In this document: positions 23,590 through 34,617 of the stretch, one piece after another
Layout of the letters: each line of letters begins with the position of its first letter
Position numbering within the stretch: position 1 is the first letter of the stretch
NCBI GenBank assembly: GCA_900660155.1
Contig: CABFPE010000160.1
Location: 364,843-428,842 of the forward strand
DNA length: 64,000 nucleotides
Reading direction: 5' to 3'
From: Hofstenia miamia
Taxonomy: Eukaryota > Xenacoelomorpha > Acoela > Hofsteniidae
The notes under the pieces: generated by a model
What the model saw: only the letters and a program-made list of their open reading frames with translations
Told to the model about the DNA's origin: nothing
Databases searched by the model: none
Position numbers and translations under genes: made by a program

Positions 23590-24150
23590 TTTTTTAAATT
23601 TATCTCGTTTACCTACTTTCTCTAATAAATGATGGTAAGTTATTCCAATTGTCAATTGTGCAATTTAGGAATAATTTTTTTAAAAATTTCTTTTTGAATT
23701 TTACTTTCCCGATAGTAAAATTTCGTTTATTGGAGGAACTACTCGAATAAGAAGGAAATTGAATTTTGTCAAAAGGTACCAGTTTGTTTACAATATCCCA
23801 TAATTTCATTAAAGAAAAGTATCTAATATAGAAAGAAGCATCAGGAAAATGCTTCTTATCTTTGAAAGATTTAGAGGATTTAGAGGTATTGAAACATGTC
23901 CTTTCAGCCCATGTTATTTGCGAATCTAATTTATCTATATCAATGATTTTTCTAGGTTATTAAATAAAACGTTACAATACAAGTGGCTCATTACTAAGGC
24001 ATTCGTAAGTTGAAACCGCATTTTTATGGCGATAAATTTGGCTATATGAGAAATGCATTTTATACCTATTGCAATTTTTCTGATTATAGACATAATATGA
24101 TTACTTAATTTACTGTCGATTTCAACACAAGATATTTAAATTATTTAAGA
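23590..24150 (-). pseudogene. LINE reverse transcriptase, C-terminal part
   Basis: On the minus strand the translation gives EIDSKLSNHIMSIIRKIA, ALVMSHLYCNVLF and finally FLNCTIDNWNNLPSFIRES, ending at a stop near 23609. These match the order and spacing of the region after the RT catalytic domain in CR1/Jockey-like LINEs. Frame changes and stops interrupt it. It is an old 5'-truncated copy; the coding signal fades above about 24150. Confidence 0.65.
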
Positions 24151-24450
24151 TATTTAAGTTTTGCTTAAAAGATTTTTCATTGCATTGAGTAGCCGATTCT
24201 TTAAAACTGGGAGAGAACTCCGTTGTGGTGTCTGACGTTTATCTAGCAACTGAAGTTAGATTTGCTAGAATTTTATGGAGAACAAGCAATTCATCCCTTT
24301 CAATATTACTAAATGGAGCTAGTATTTGCATCCACATGACTGACGCATTAAGGATATTTCTTGGTATTTGGATTTCTGCTTGTCGGCAAATCACAAGCAC
24401 ATTTCTAACCAAGGTGTTGGTAAGCGTCTAAGCTTTTCACATTTTAAAAA

Positions 24451-26259
24451 ACAAGTATTCTTGCTAATAAGTAATGAATATAATTTTTTAGCAAATTTTA
24501 TTAAAATATGCCTTGTTTAAACTCATTACATTGATTCTTTTATCAAATTTCCAACTGGGTGCTCGGATCTCAAAGTTTGCATTGACCATTCTTTTTTGGT
24601 ATATAATAGTTGATATAATTAACATCACACATTTTTACGACTTAGTGTGAATAAAAATTACAAATATAAGAAAAATTTTGAGTCATCAATTACATTGAAA
24701 GATTATTACCTATATATGTTCTTTTTCTTGCACCCAAATTTTTCCTTCCTATTGTTTTTTAAAAACAACAAATATGAGATGGTTAATCGTCATTAACTAC
24801 TGAAAAGTTTTATCTCTCACTCAAATTGCAATAAATTGGCATAAAATAAAAAATAATATTTAAGACAATGGCATATACCTTGTTTTAGTGTACATCTGTA
24901 ACAAATTTGTGCAATTGTACTTCATAAATGTGTAGTTGTAAATCCATAACTGTGCAGTTGTAAAATTGAAACATATTCACTTTCCTGCACATGTAAAAAG
25001 GCCATGAAAAATTTTAACAGCTCTGTATTTCTGATGCTGGTCATACATCCAGTGGAAGAGAAGGGGATCGCCGCACTGTGCAGCTTCAGCCTGTTCTTGG
25101 TCAGTACTTAGTGTACTTATTTTTTATTATATACCTATTTTAAAATCAATTGTGCCTTCTGAGACCTATTTTATGCTTTAAGTTTTTTCTGCATATTGTT
25201 GAAGTATGCTCTTTTTCAAAATGTGCAGTTGTAAAAATCCTTAAAATAAGTACTGCAATGGCAGCAATAATGAAGTTATTCAATTGCAATAGGTGTTCAT
25301 GCAATAACTGCAGTAGTTATTGAGAAATCTAATGTATTCCTCAATAGGATAAAAAACTCTATTTGTATTTCATATTTGGCTTGATATTTATTATATTGTC
25401 AAGTTGCTTTGTGATTAACTACATCATGAACCATAAATAGTTGCAGCAATAGGCAGACATTCCCAACCAAATTCCAGGCACTTTGAATTATTTGTGGCGT
25501 TTCTTTTCTTCTATGATGGCAAGGCAATCAATGTCTATACAAGTTTAAATTAACTGCGGGTCTTGTTTTACTTCTATCAAGATTTGGATTTAAGAAAACA
25601 TTTTTTGACAAGATTGATAATTTATGCTCTTAATGAACTATGGCAATGTATGACGTCAGTGATTAGTAGCATGATATCCAATTTCATCAATAGATTTATC
25701 AACACAAAAGCAGTAAGTCTTTCTTGAATGAGATGATTTAATCCCAGACATAATTTGTCGAGTTTTTTAAACTTTTTCAGCTCCAAATTTGAATCCTAAT
25801 CATGGGTAGGGCCTTTCTTAAACCAGTCTGATGTGTAATTAGTTGAAACAGCGGAGAGTAATGCAGCTTCTGCAAGAGAAGAATAATTGTTTGAGAGTCA
25901 TCTATATCTCTAAGTCAATATCATATGCCAAGGCGTATTGAAGAATATTTCATGGAAGAAATTCTCTAGTGTCAACCATAATTATATTCATTAATTTATT
26001 TATTGTAACTATTTGGGGTTCAACAGTGCATTTCTAAGCATTTAGCTATTCTCAACATTAGAATTTTGATTTAAATTAGTGTCTTGATTGAGTGTTTAAC
26101 TTAACTCATTCATGTCAGAGCAATACTATTTGTAAGCAAAAGTGCAGAATTGTGATCAATTAATGAATTTATTAAATACAGGTATGTAGACAAGTCTCTA
26201 CCAAAACATCATAGGCAACTTTGGAATTATAGAGATATATTACATTATTTATGCTGAAA
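24451..26259. other. Unannotated stretch, may hold the decayed tail of the RT relic to the right
   Basis: No frame can be assigned. A GC-richer island at 25030-25110 stands out from its surroundings but matches nothing I recognise. Confidence 0.4.
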
Positions 26260-27230
26260 CCAGTTTCATGGGTTGCAGTAAAAAGATATAAGCTGCTGAA
26301 GAATGATCAAAAAATAATAAAGACCAAGTCCTTCCCTTCTTCGACTCAAATGTGTCTGAATTTTGACATGAAGACCAGCTGTAATCTTTAGTAAATCCTT
26401 CAGATATTGGACAATTACATTATCAAATTCAGCCAGTACCTCATGTACTTGATTATGTTGAAAGCATTGTGCTATGTGTATCAACTTACAAAAATTTCCA
26501 CACAGACTAAGAAGTAATAGTTCTATCTGAGGATCACTGAGATGTGGCAGACTAGCCAAGATATTTTGCAACATTTACTAATTTTTTAATATATAGTATA
26601 AAACTAATCATTCTTGATTGGAGCTCCTAGGATTTCCATGGTTTATTTGTTGGATTTCTGAGCTTCTGGAAACATAGACAACTCTTTGTGACTGAAGATT
26701 TCCCATTTCTTCACATTCAGACTAAGTCCCAATCAGTTGTTAGACTCTTGAATCACTTGTAAGTATCTGAAAGAGACTCACAGGAGCCAGAGAGTATGCT
26801 GTCATCTAGGTACTAATATTATATATCAAATGTGAAAGTTCCTTTGAGCTCCAACAAGTATGAAAATCTATGGCCCATAGGATCACCCTGTTGGGTGCTC
26901 TATATTGCAATAGATTATCCAAGGTATTTTGTATTTTTTCAGGAAATTAAATTGAACATTGGTCTATAATAGCTTGACAAGATATATTGTTAGAAGCATT
27001 CTTCATATCAATTTTAAGAATAGAAAAGCCCTCAATATTTCAATGGTCAATAATGGCATTTCACATCTTGTGAATCACATGCTCGACACCTCTAGGCTAT
27101 GTTACCCCAAATTGGTTTGGCTGTACTAATCTCATTACATTTTATCCAGAAATTTCTCAGATACATTTTATCAGTACGGGAGGTTAACTAAAGGACTCTA
27201 GTGCTTTCTATGAGATAGTCTCATAGATTT
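26260..27230 (-). pseudogene. Decayed reverse transcriptase of a non-LTR-like retroelement
   Basis: Minus-strand fragments in the right order are NQFGVT plus PRGVEHVIH (about 27060-27130), ILKIDMKNASNNISCQAIID (about 26960-27020), QQGDPMG-like and YLDDSILSGSCESLSDTYK (about 26770-26900), and IELLLLSLCGNFCKLIHIAQ (about 26440-26540). This series matches an RT family, widespread in cnidarians, sponges and molluscs, whose cores read LLK.D.RNAFNS...GVQQGDPLGPLLF...YLDDGTLGG. It is riddled with stops, hence ancient. No attached endonuclease was recognised. Confidence 0.6.
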
Positions 27231-27823
27231 GTTTTTGAAAATTCTCCTTCAAGGTTATCTAAATACCAAAGCACTTACTTAAGTGTAGGCTGTTGAAAAA
27301 TGCAAAAATCTTAAAGCTGTGGTAATGTGGGCTAATTTAATTCCAGATGAATAGCTGGGGCAACTAGGATGATGTTCATTACAACTTGTCTCTGAGACTA
27401 TCTTTCCAAAAATGCAAATGAATTTTTTGTTTTGTTGTAGCCAATTGACAGAGACTTTATTTGGTTACAAAGCAGTGCAAGGAAGCTCCAACTGATAGAA
27501 CATTCCTGTATGTGCTGTTAGCTTATTACAGTTAATGACTGTGCATAACACACATGCTTTTGTTGGACTTTTAGTGAGGTCATTATTCTTTGTATATTAA
27601 GCTAGCATTGAAAACTGCTGTGTGATGATTGCATGCAAAGTGGATTGCTGAACCTCTTCTGACACCAATTTGTTGTTCTCCACAATATATGATTCCTAAA
27701 ATTTCATTTTGTGAAATTTCTTATTTTTATTTTTGAGTTTTATTGCTTGAATTCTCTTTAAGTGTGTTATAAATATTTTCAAACCTTTGAATTTACTACC
27801 TTATGTTATGTATATACACAATG

Positions 27824-27852
27824 TAATAATAATAGTAATAGTAATAGTAGTA

Positions 27853-27888
<36 letters not shown>

Positions 27889-27902
27889 TTAATAATAATA
27901 TA
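27824..27902. repeat. (AAT)n/(AGT)n trinucleotide microsatellite
   Basis: An interrupted run of TAATAG and AAT units. Its translation as poly-Asn or poly-Leu is incidental. Confidence 0.95.
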
Positions 27903-28189
27903 TTAAAAATAATAGAACTTGCTCTTAATGGGTATAACAATAAAAAATGACAAAATTTACAAAATAGGGAAAATACAAAAGAAAGTAAGGCATTTTGTGA
28001 CAATTACATAAAGGAAGAGTTCACATTTACCCAAAAATCTAGAAGAATATAGAGAGCTTAGAAGAGAAGTTATGAAGCTAAGTATAAATTTAGAAGGCAT
28101 TTGACCAAAATTGATATTTAGATTTGAAATTTGCTAGAGTAATTATATGCAATAAATAGTTATGGGATGATTTTGTCTGATGAATTAAA

Positions 28190-29060
28190 GATTTAATGGG
28201 AAAATATTTGAATGAATGACAATTAAAAAAGGGACCTTCAGTTTCTGAGGTATTGAAAGAAATATTATTGTTAATAGACCATTGTAATGCATCATCAAAA
28301 GAAACTTGAAAGTTGTTTATGTTTTTTGCACAAAATCAGATATCACCCACATACAACATGCAAAACCAATTGTTGAAAAATACACTTAATTGAATCATCA
28401 ATGAATATCACAAAATGAAGAGGCCTAAGAATGAAACCTTGAGGGATCACTTGAAAAGATTTGGGAAGATGACTAGAAATAAAAATAAAAAATCAAAAAT
28501 CAAGATCTAAATTTCCTATTTTAGAGATACATGTAAGTAAACCATGCTGCACTTGATCAAAATCTAGGCAGATGAATGATTATTTTGAAAAGCAAAATCA
28601 AGAAATTTCAGAATGGAAACAAAATTAGACTTACCAGACGTATATCCAAATTGAAGTGGTGAGAAAATTTATGAATGATAGGGAAATAACTTTGAATTTC
28701 AATTTCTTCACAAATGAATGAATTGTTTACCTAAACTCTTGCCATATTTATAAATTTTAAATAACCATTGCCATTGTCCACGATGCAGGATAGGTTGATG
28801 TTAAAATAATTGATCTAAATTGAGAAGAAACAGGTTTACTATGCGGAAACCAATGCTTTTAAGGAAGATTGGGCTTATGTTATCATAAGAACTACAAGAT
28901 TTAATTGTAGTTATTTAAATGTGTAAATAGAATATAAAGCAAATGAATTGAGATTAGCATCAGAAGCATTGATGAAAGTTGGCGAATAATTAACTAAAGA
29001 GGATGATGGAATTGTTTTCGAGAAAAACAGAACAGAGGATTGGGTGAAGTGATCAGCAGA
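28190..29060 (-). pseudogene. LINE reverse transcriptase fragment
   Basis: Minus-strand peptides PVSSQFRSIILTSTYPASWT (about 28770-28830), NFVSILKFLDFAFQNNHSSA (about 28560-28630), a VIPQGFILRPLHFVIFIDDS box (about 28390-28450) and downstream thumb-like sequence follow the order of the palm of a CR1/Jockey-like RT, in which the usual box reads GVPQGS.LGP.LF...INDL. There are several stops and frame changes. Confidence 0.65.
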
Positions 29061-29653
29061 GGCGCACACAGAGGGGGGGAGTGGNATGGCGTATTGCGAT
29101 TAATGAAACGGCAGTTTTCCTTTGCCATATGAAGCATGAAATACATATAATAATTAGAGCAACCAATAGTTAGTAGTTAATAATTAAACACACCTTCTAA
29201 TTGTTCCCAAAATTGTAAAAAATACTTTTTGAATGATTCAGTAAGGCTTAATTAAAAAATTATTATGTTCATAAAAAGTAAATATTTCAAGTTAATTGTT
29301 TAAAACAGTACGTGAATAGCGTTAATTAATTCGTGGTAAGCATGATAAAAATTAATGTTAACCAATTACAGGGAGTGACAAGCATGATTTCAATTAGCCT
29401 TTTTTTAATAATTTACCTAATTCTCTACATGTGATTAAATTGAATGATGGAAATAATTTCTGTTACTCAATAATGGAATATGATTTGAGCAGCAATGGGT
29501 CATTTCTGTGATGAATCACTAAATCAGGTGGTAATGACATCTGTTGAATTATAAAATTCAGAGAGAAATTTGTTGGAATATTAAAAACACACAAATTTAG
29601 TGTTTCACTTGCTATTTACATGAAGCTACAAACCAACATCAGCGGGTTTCAAA

Positions 29654-29693
<40 letters not shown>

Positions 29694-30054
29694 TTTTATT
29701 ACATTTTTCAAAAAGTTAATATCTAGCAAATGTTAGGTATTTTCACGTATGTTTTATTTTAATATAAAAATCATTACCAAAAATTATGAGTTGTGAAATG
29801 ACCTGACTTTTTGTTACAAAGGAAACAATTATCATTAGCATGTGTATGGGTGCATGCTAAATTGCAATTTAATAAATCATAAATGATTTCATGAGATCAA
29901 TAGCATATGAAATAATGTAAAATAAATATTTGTAAAACAGAAATTGTAACAGATACTTGACTTTTATGTGATTGATTTTTTACAATTTTTTGTAAGCAGT
30001 TCAAATATAATAGTATATGACCCTTTAAAAATTTTTCTTATTCAATTCTAATTT

Positions 30055-30390
30055 AGATAAAGTCAACCACGACATGAAATTCAGCTTAGTAACACTTTGG
30101 TAAGCCTTATTTTTCAAAAAATAATATTAAGTAAAATATTATATTTGCGTAGGAACAGATGAAAGAATGGATGTAGTTAAAATAGCTTAAAATTTATTCA
30201 ATATGCAGATGATATCTACATATTCAGTGATCATAAATTTATACGCTTGGCAGTGGAATCTGCAGCCTTGAATAGAAGAAAATTTCTCATGAAATGTTAG
30301 AAAGTTCCCCGTCAAATTTTCAGAATTGCCTTTGAGTGGTTAAATAAAAAAAGTAATAAGAAATTGAAAACTGCCGTGGTGGAGGAATGT
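30055..30390 (+). pseudogene. LINE reverse transcriptase fragment with YADD box
   Basis: The plus strand encodes NLDKVNHDMKFSLVTLW (about 30049-30100), and after a deleted stretch KFIQYADDIYIFSDHKF, with the YADD catalytic motif at 30202-30213. The RT palm is badly shortened between the two. The copy is dead and lacks both the endonuclease and the 3' end. Confidence 0.6.
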
Positions 30391-30430
30391 AATTCTTAGT
30401 GTCCAATTCGTCAATATTTTAAAAATTTTN

Positions 30431-30566
30431 CTATTATCACATCATTTACGTGAGGTATCTAAAGCAGAAACAAATTTGCGTTTAGTGATTATGATTAATG
30501 GCAACATAAACTTTTGATTTTCTAGACCAATTTCTTTTTGTGTTAACAGAAATATGAAGCACTAGT
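30431..30566. other. N-bounded duplicate of 30867-31003
   Basis: The block between Ns at 30430 and 30567 (CTATTATCACATCATTTACG...) repeats about 30867-31003 without visible difference. An assembly insertion is the simplest reading. Confidence 0.7.
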
Positions 30567-31410
30567 NATCGATTAGTGCACTCTGCTCAAAAAGCAAAAT
30601 TGCCAATAATTTGCAAATTATTTAAGATTGTCTTTAATCTTCCTGAAATATATAATTAAAACTTCAGATCCAAGAAGCATTATTGTCTTGTTTAGTAAAT
30701 TTATATAGCATTGGCTGTTGAGTGTACTACACAGTTAATGAGCAGAAAATATATTATGCTTTCACCACCGAATTCACCGTTTTTTGTATATTGAATGTTT
30801 AACATTAACCTTATTTTGCACAATTGTGATATTAACATCTTGTGATGTCAAACCTAAGGAAATTGAACTATTATCACATCATTTACGTGAGGTATCTAAA
30901 GCAGAAACAAATTTGCGTTTAGTGATTATGATTAATGGCAACATAAACTTTTGATTTTCTAGACCAATTTCTTTTTGTGTTAACAGAAATATGAAGCACT
31001 AGTAACATTTTTTGTTATCTCACAACGATGATTTTTTTTGAAAATGTTCTTATATGTTATATACTGATTTTTATTAATACCAAAGTAGTTAATTTACTAT
31101 GATTTCTGATCTATTATTTTAATTCTAATTATTGCCAAAAGTTGGCAATAGTCTGAGTCTGAAAGGCCAAAATCGATTATTTTATGGAACTAAGAAAATC
31201 TATTCGTGGAATTCCAATTAAAAATTGTACACCCCTGCGTGTTTGTATTTGACAAGGGGTAATTTAATGGACATCTTAACTGAAACTATGAATGAGAAAC
31301 ATAGTCATTTTGAATGAAATGTTTATAAAATTATGTTTTGCTAAAGTGAAAATAATTTGAACACGATTTCTATATTCCTCTTAAATTGTAGTGAAATATT
31401 ATGAATTATA

Positions 31411-31607
31411 AAGCTAATAATAATTCGAATTATGGCAAGTTGCAAAGTGTAACTAACGCTACTTTGCGGCAGCACAGCTGAAATACGAAATGATCCCAAG
31501 TCCTTTTTTCTGTTAACAGAAGTTGAAGTCATAGAATAATAATTCGAATTATGGCAAGTTGCAAAGTGTAACTAACGCTACTTTGCGGCAGCACAGCTGA
31601 AATACGA
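31411..31607. repeat. ~75-bp direct duplication beside a LINE insertion
   Basis: The segment from AATAATTCGAATTATGGCAA to GCAGCACAGCTGAAATACGA occurs at about 31418-31487 and again at 31537-31606. Between them lies AATGATCCCAAGTCC...GTTGAAGTCATAG, and a diverged version of this spacer reappears after the LINE at about 32404-32455. The LINE therefore sits inside a locally repeated target. Confidence 0.75.
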
Positions 31608-31610
31608 GCA

Positions 31611-32402
31611 AAATTGATCTTGATCCTTTTTATTTCATTAAGTTCTCTAATTCCCGCTCCACTCGCTTTGATGATGTTGTCACATGTCTTGGATTGGACA
31701 TGTGTCTTTGCGTCTCCGCAAAGCTAATTCCTCGCTATTTGCCCTTTTCCGTAATGTTCCTTTTAATACCTCGTCCGCTGTGAACCTCTCTTTGTTCAAG
31801 TCCATTCCTCGCGCCATTCTTCTCTACGCGTCTCCTTGTTGGTGGCCTTCTCGTGCTTTTGTTCCACTCCATGGAACGTTTCCAAAAACGCGCTTTCAAA
31901 TGGATTTCCTCTTTGGACTATAAAAACGCTCTGCTGAAATTCTCCACTCTCCCGCTGTCACTCTACTTCCATGCCTGTGATCTCCTTCTGTTCAATCGAC
32001 TACTGATTCGCAAATTGGATCTTGATCCTTTTGATTTCATTAAGTTCTCTAATTCCTGCTGCACTCGCTCTGATGATGTTGTCACCTTCTCCATTCGTCG
32101 TACAAAGAAACATCGCACCCTTCACTCGTTTTTCAATCGTGCTTGTACTGCTGCTAATTACATCTTGACTCGCAACCCTCCAACAGCGATTGATTTCTTT
32201 TCCTTGCCACCAAGCTTCAAGAAATCTTTGATGAATTTCCTCTTTGCTGAGCCCTTTTCCAATTTCGCCTACTCGTCCATTTGCTCCTATTTCATCTCCT
32301 GTGACTGTCCTCGCTGCCGTGAAACCTGACTTGTTTTTATTTTTTTGTAGTGTTTGCCTTCAGCGGCTAAATAAAGTCATTTATTAATATTATTATTATT
32401 AT
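31611..32402 (+). pseudogene. LINE 3' end with (ATT)n tail
   Basis: Two overlapping frames (31684-31923 and 31853-32329) encode the region after the RT palm of a non-LTR retrotransposon: LRKANSSLFALFRNV, PRAILLYASPCWWPS, then FQKRAFKWISSLDYKNAL and a C-terminal Cys motif SCDCPRC. A frame change separates the halves. After the stop at 32327-32329 come a short untranslated region with AATAAAG and a TTATTATTATT tail, typical of LINEs ending in simple repeats. An 80-bp piece at 31611-31690 duplicates 32017-32095. It is relatively GC-rich compared with its neighbourhood and so probably a younger insertion. Confidence 0.75.
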
Positions 32403-32849
32403 TAATGATCCCCAATCCTGTCCATTTTTCTATGTTAACATGAGTTGAAGTTATAGATATACCTGGGCAACTCTGAAATTGAACTGAGGTATTGGAAAAA
32501 TTGGGCTAAAACTGATAAATTAGACTAAATTTGTAGTTAAAGCTATATAATTTCTTAAAGGTTTTAAAAATATACATTAGTATCATATACTCTTGAAAAA
32601 CTGAATTTAGAATTTTTAATTCAATGCACAGATTTAGCAAGCCGCAAAATTGTAGAAAATTTCTAAAAATAGTTTCATAAATACATGAAGAATTGGAATT
32701 ACATGGGTTGGACCGGATTCAGGTTGGGTAGCGATTGGGCCTAAATTTTCTGATTAGTCTAAGAAGGAAAGAATTTTCTAAAAATCAATTTACCACAGAA
32801 GAAAAGAAGTGTTTTTTATTGAATTTAGGAACAGATAACAGTGCATCAG

Positions 32850-32905
32850 CCTGTATTCGAAACTCGCCTCACCGACTGAGCTATGGAGCACATAAGTGGT
32901 TAGCC
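32850..32905 (-). repeat. tRNA-like fragment, probable tRNA-derived SINE head
   Basis: The reverse complement reads GCTCCATAGCTCAGTCGG, a perfect RNA polymerase III A-box (TAGCTCAGTCGG). A TTTCGAATAC sequence resembling the B-box (GTTCGANTCC) follows. Only about nine bases separate the two, too few for the anticodon arm, so this is not a functional tRNA. A tRNA-derived SINE or decayed tRNA with an internal deletion fits best. Confidence 0.45.
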
Positions 32906-32959
32906 TGCCTAACATTGGTTTCAAAGTTGAGGTGTAGATAAAAATAATTCATTGCTAGT

Positions 32960-33558
32960 GATTAATAACATAAACATTCATTATGCTGGTTCCATTTGAT
33001 AATTTGAAATGCAATATATATATAGTATGAAGATGTAGAAATGTCATCATATGATAGCATAGAAAGCAAGGATTGATGTTTCAATAAAGCTTTTAGATAT
33101 CTAATGCAGGAGTTTTTAAAATTAGAAAGGGAGAAAGAATTGATAAACAGAATTTTATCAAGCTACTAAATGGATGAATAGATTGACGTTTAAGGAAAGA
33201 AAGGTTGTTGTAAAGACATACAGAATAGGAAGAATAGTAGAATGGTAGCTTCTAACACAGTTTACATATGGAAAAGGAAATTTTGAATGACCTAAAAGGA
33301 TTGCTGTGAAACTAACAAAATGATTAAAATCAAAACAGAAAGGAAGTCAATATTTAGATGAGTTTGGATAACATTATTAAAGTAAGCATAATTTCATAAG
33401 AAATGAGAAAATTCTACATTCAAAACATTTGTGTAAAATCCTGACTGACAATGGAATAGAAAATCATGAAAAATTTTGAAATGTTCTTTGTCTTACAGCA
33501 TTTATTATACTAATGTAAATATTTGAAATTTAACACTTCCTAAATTATATGTTAACTA
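32960..33558. other. Upstream region of the first receptor gene
   Basis: No gene seen. About 20-30 bp before the start codon is the word ACACTTCCTAAAT; the second receptor gene has TCACTTCCTAATT at a similar place, so this short piece may be part of the duplicated promoter or 5' leader. Confidence 0.4.
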
Positions 33559-34614
33559 ATGGACGTTGGTCAATGCTTTAATACGCCATGTCCTTGCTCA
33601 GAATTCGAATTTTGCGAGCTTTCTAATTCTATTCATAAAGATGCTTATGGAAACATGACGATAGGAGGCTTCACTATATTTGGGAAGCAACTTATTATAG
33701 TATCTTCCAATATATCCATTCTAGTAACCTTCGTTGTGATAATCACCTACTTTGCTTTTAAAGAATTACGTGTACCTTTTCGTGAATTGACGTTTTGTGT
33801 GTCACTTGCCCAATTACTTTTTTCATTTACTTCTCTACTTATTGCATGTCTCAATATAAACACGGAATGCAAAACTCAGAAAGATTTGTGTTTATTCTTG
33901 GGAGCCATGGTGAATTTCTCAGTTATTAGTATTTTGTTGTGGAATTTCATAATAGTGTGTAACTTTCTCAAAATAATTCAAAATCTCACTCCGTATGTAC
34001 CTCATTGGACGGAGAAGTTAAGAAACCATATACTGGTTTGGGGAATTGCACTCATTCAAAGCTGCATTCCATACTCCTATGGAATTATTGGCTACCTTGG
34101 GAGGCCCTATAACGGCTGTTCCTACTGCTTCTTTGATGAAAATTCAATAGATTATGTAAGCAGCAAGGATGGTCTCAAAAATGTTTTATACAGTGGATTA
34201 GGTTTAATTGTTATTTTGGACGCAATAACTCTACTCCTGTATATTTTGGCATTGGTTTATACCATCGTGCGCATAAAATTTCAAAAGCTATCTCCACTAG
34301 AGATGAATATTCTTCGAAATCTGTTAAATGCTAACATGAAATTGTTGTGTTTACCAATTACTTTCACGTTTGCTACAACATTTGCAATCGTGCGCCTTTA
34401 CAAAATGCTAGTATTCAAGCATGAAGACATATATGCTAAGGACGTGCATGTCTACTTTGGTCCATTTGTAAAAAAATACTTAGTGTGGGAGTGCATGGTA
34501 ATGAATCTTTATGGATGTGTAAGCTTCATCTTGTTCTGCTTGTGTTCCCCATCCATTCGATTGAAAATAAAGAAAAAATTCAGTAAAAGTGCTATGACAA
34601 TGATAGTACAGTGA
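33559..34614 (+). CDS. Seven-transmembrane receptor, class B/cAMP-receptor-like (copy A)
   Basis: The 351-residue, single-exon frame encodes a plasma-membrane receptor expected to signal through G proteins. Seven hydrophobic segments lie at about 45-67, 76-98, 110-135, 158-180, 208-236, 259-280 and 305-328. The short extracellular N-terminus has four Cys (6, 11, 13, 19) and a glycosylation site (NMT, 32-34); there is no signal peptide. Cys104 or Cys111 at the top of helix 3 can pair with Cys187/Cys190 in loop 2. The helix 2-3 pattern (RELTFCVSLAQLLFS... VNFSVISILLWNF) resembles secretin/adhesion and cAMP-receptor-like families rather than rhodopsin-like receptors; no DRY or NPxxY motif is present. 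The C-tail is basic and short. A paralogue lies 3.1 kb downstream. Ligand unknown. Confidence 0.85.
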   Translation: MDVGQCFNTPCPCSEFEFCELSNSIHKDAYGNMTIGGFTIFGKQLIIVSSNISILVTFVVIITYFAFKELRVPFRELTFCVSLAQLLFSFTSLLIACLNINTECKTQKDLCLFLGAMVNFSVISILLWNFIIVCNFLKIIQNLTPYVPHWTEKLRNHILVWGIALIQSCIPYSYGIIGYLGRPYNGCSYCFFDENSIDYVSSKDGLKNVLYSGLGLIVILDAITLLLYILALVYTIVRIKFQKLSPLEMNILRNLLNANMKLLCLPITFTFATTFAIVRLYKMLVFKHEDIYAKDVHVYFGPFVKKYLVWECMVMNLYGCVSFILFCLCSPSIRLKIKKKFSKSAMTMIVQ

Positions 34615-34617
34615 TAA

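Noticed and set aside
27806-28003. Poly-Leu/poly-Asn frames over 27762-28003
   Set aside because: They are translations of a trinucleotide microsatellite, not genes.
32850-32905. Functional tRNA gene
   Set aside because: Spacing between A-box and B-box leaves no room for an anticodon arm.
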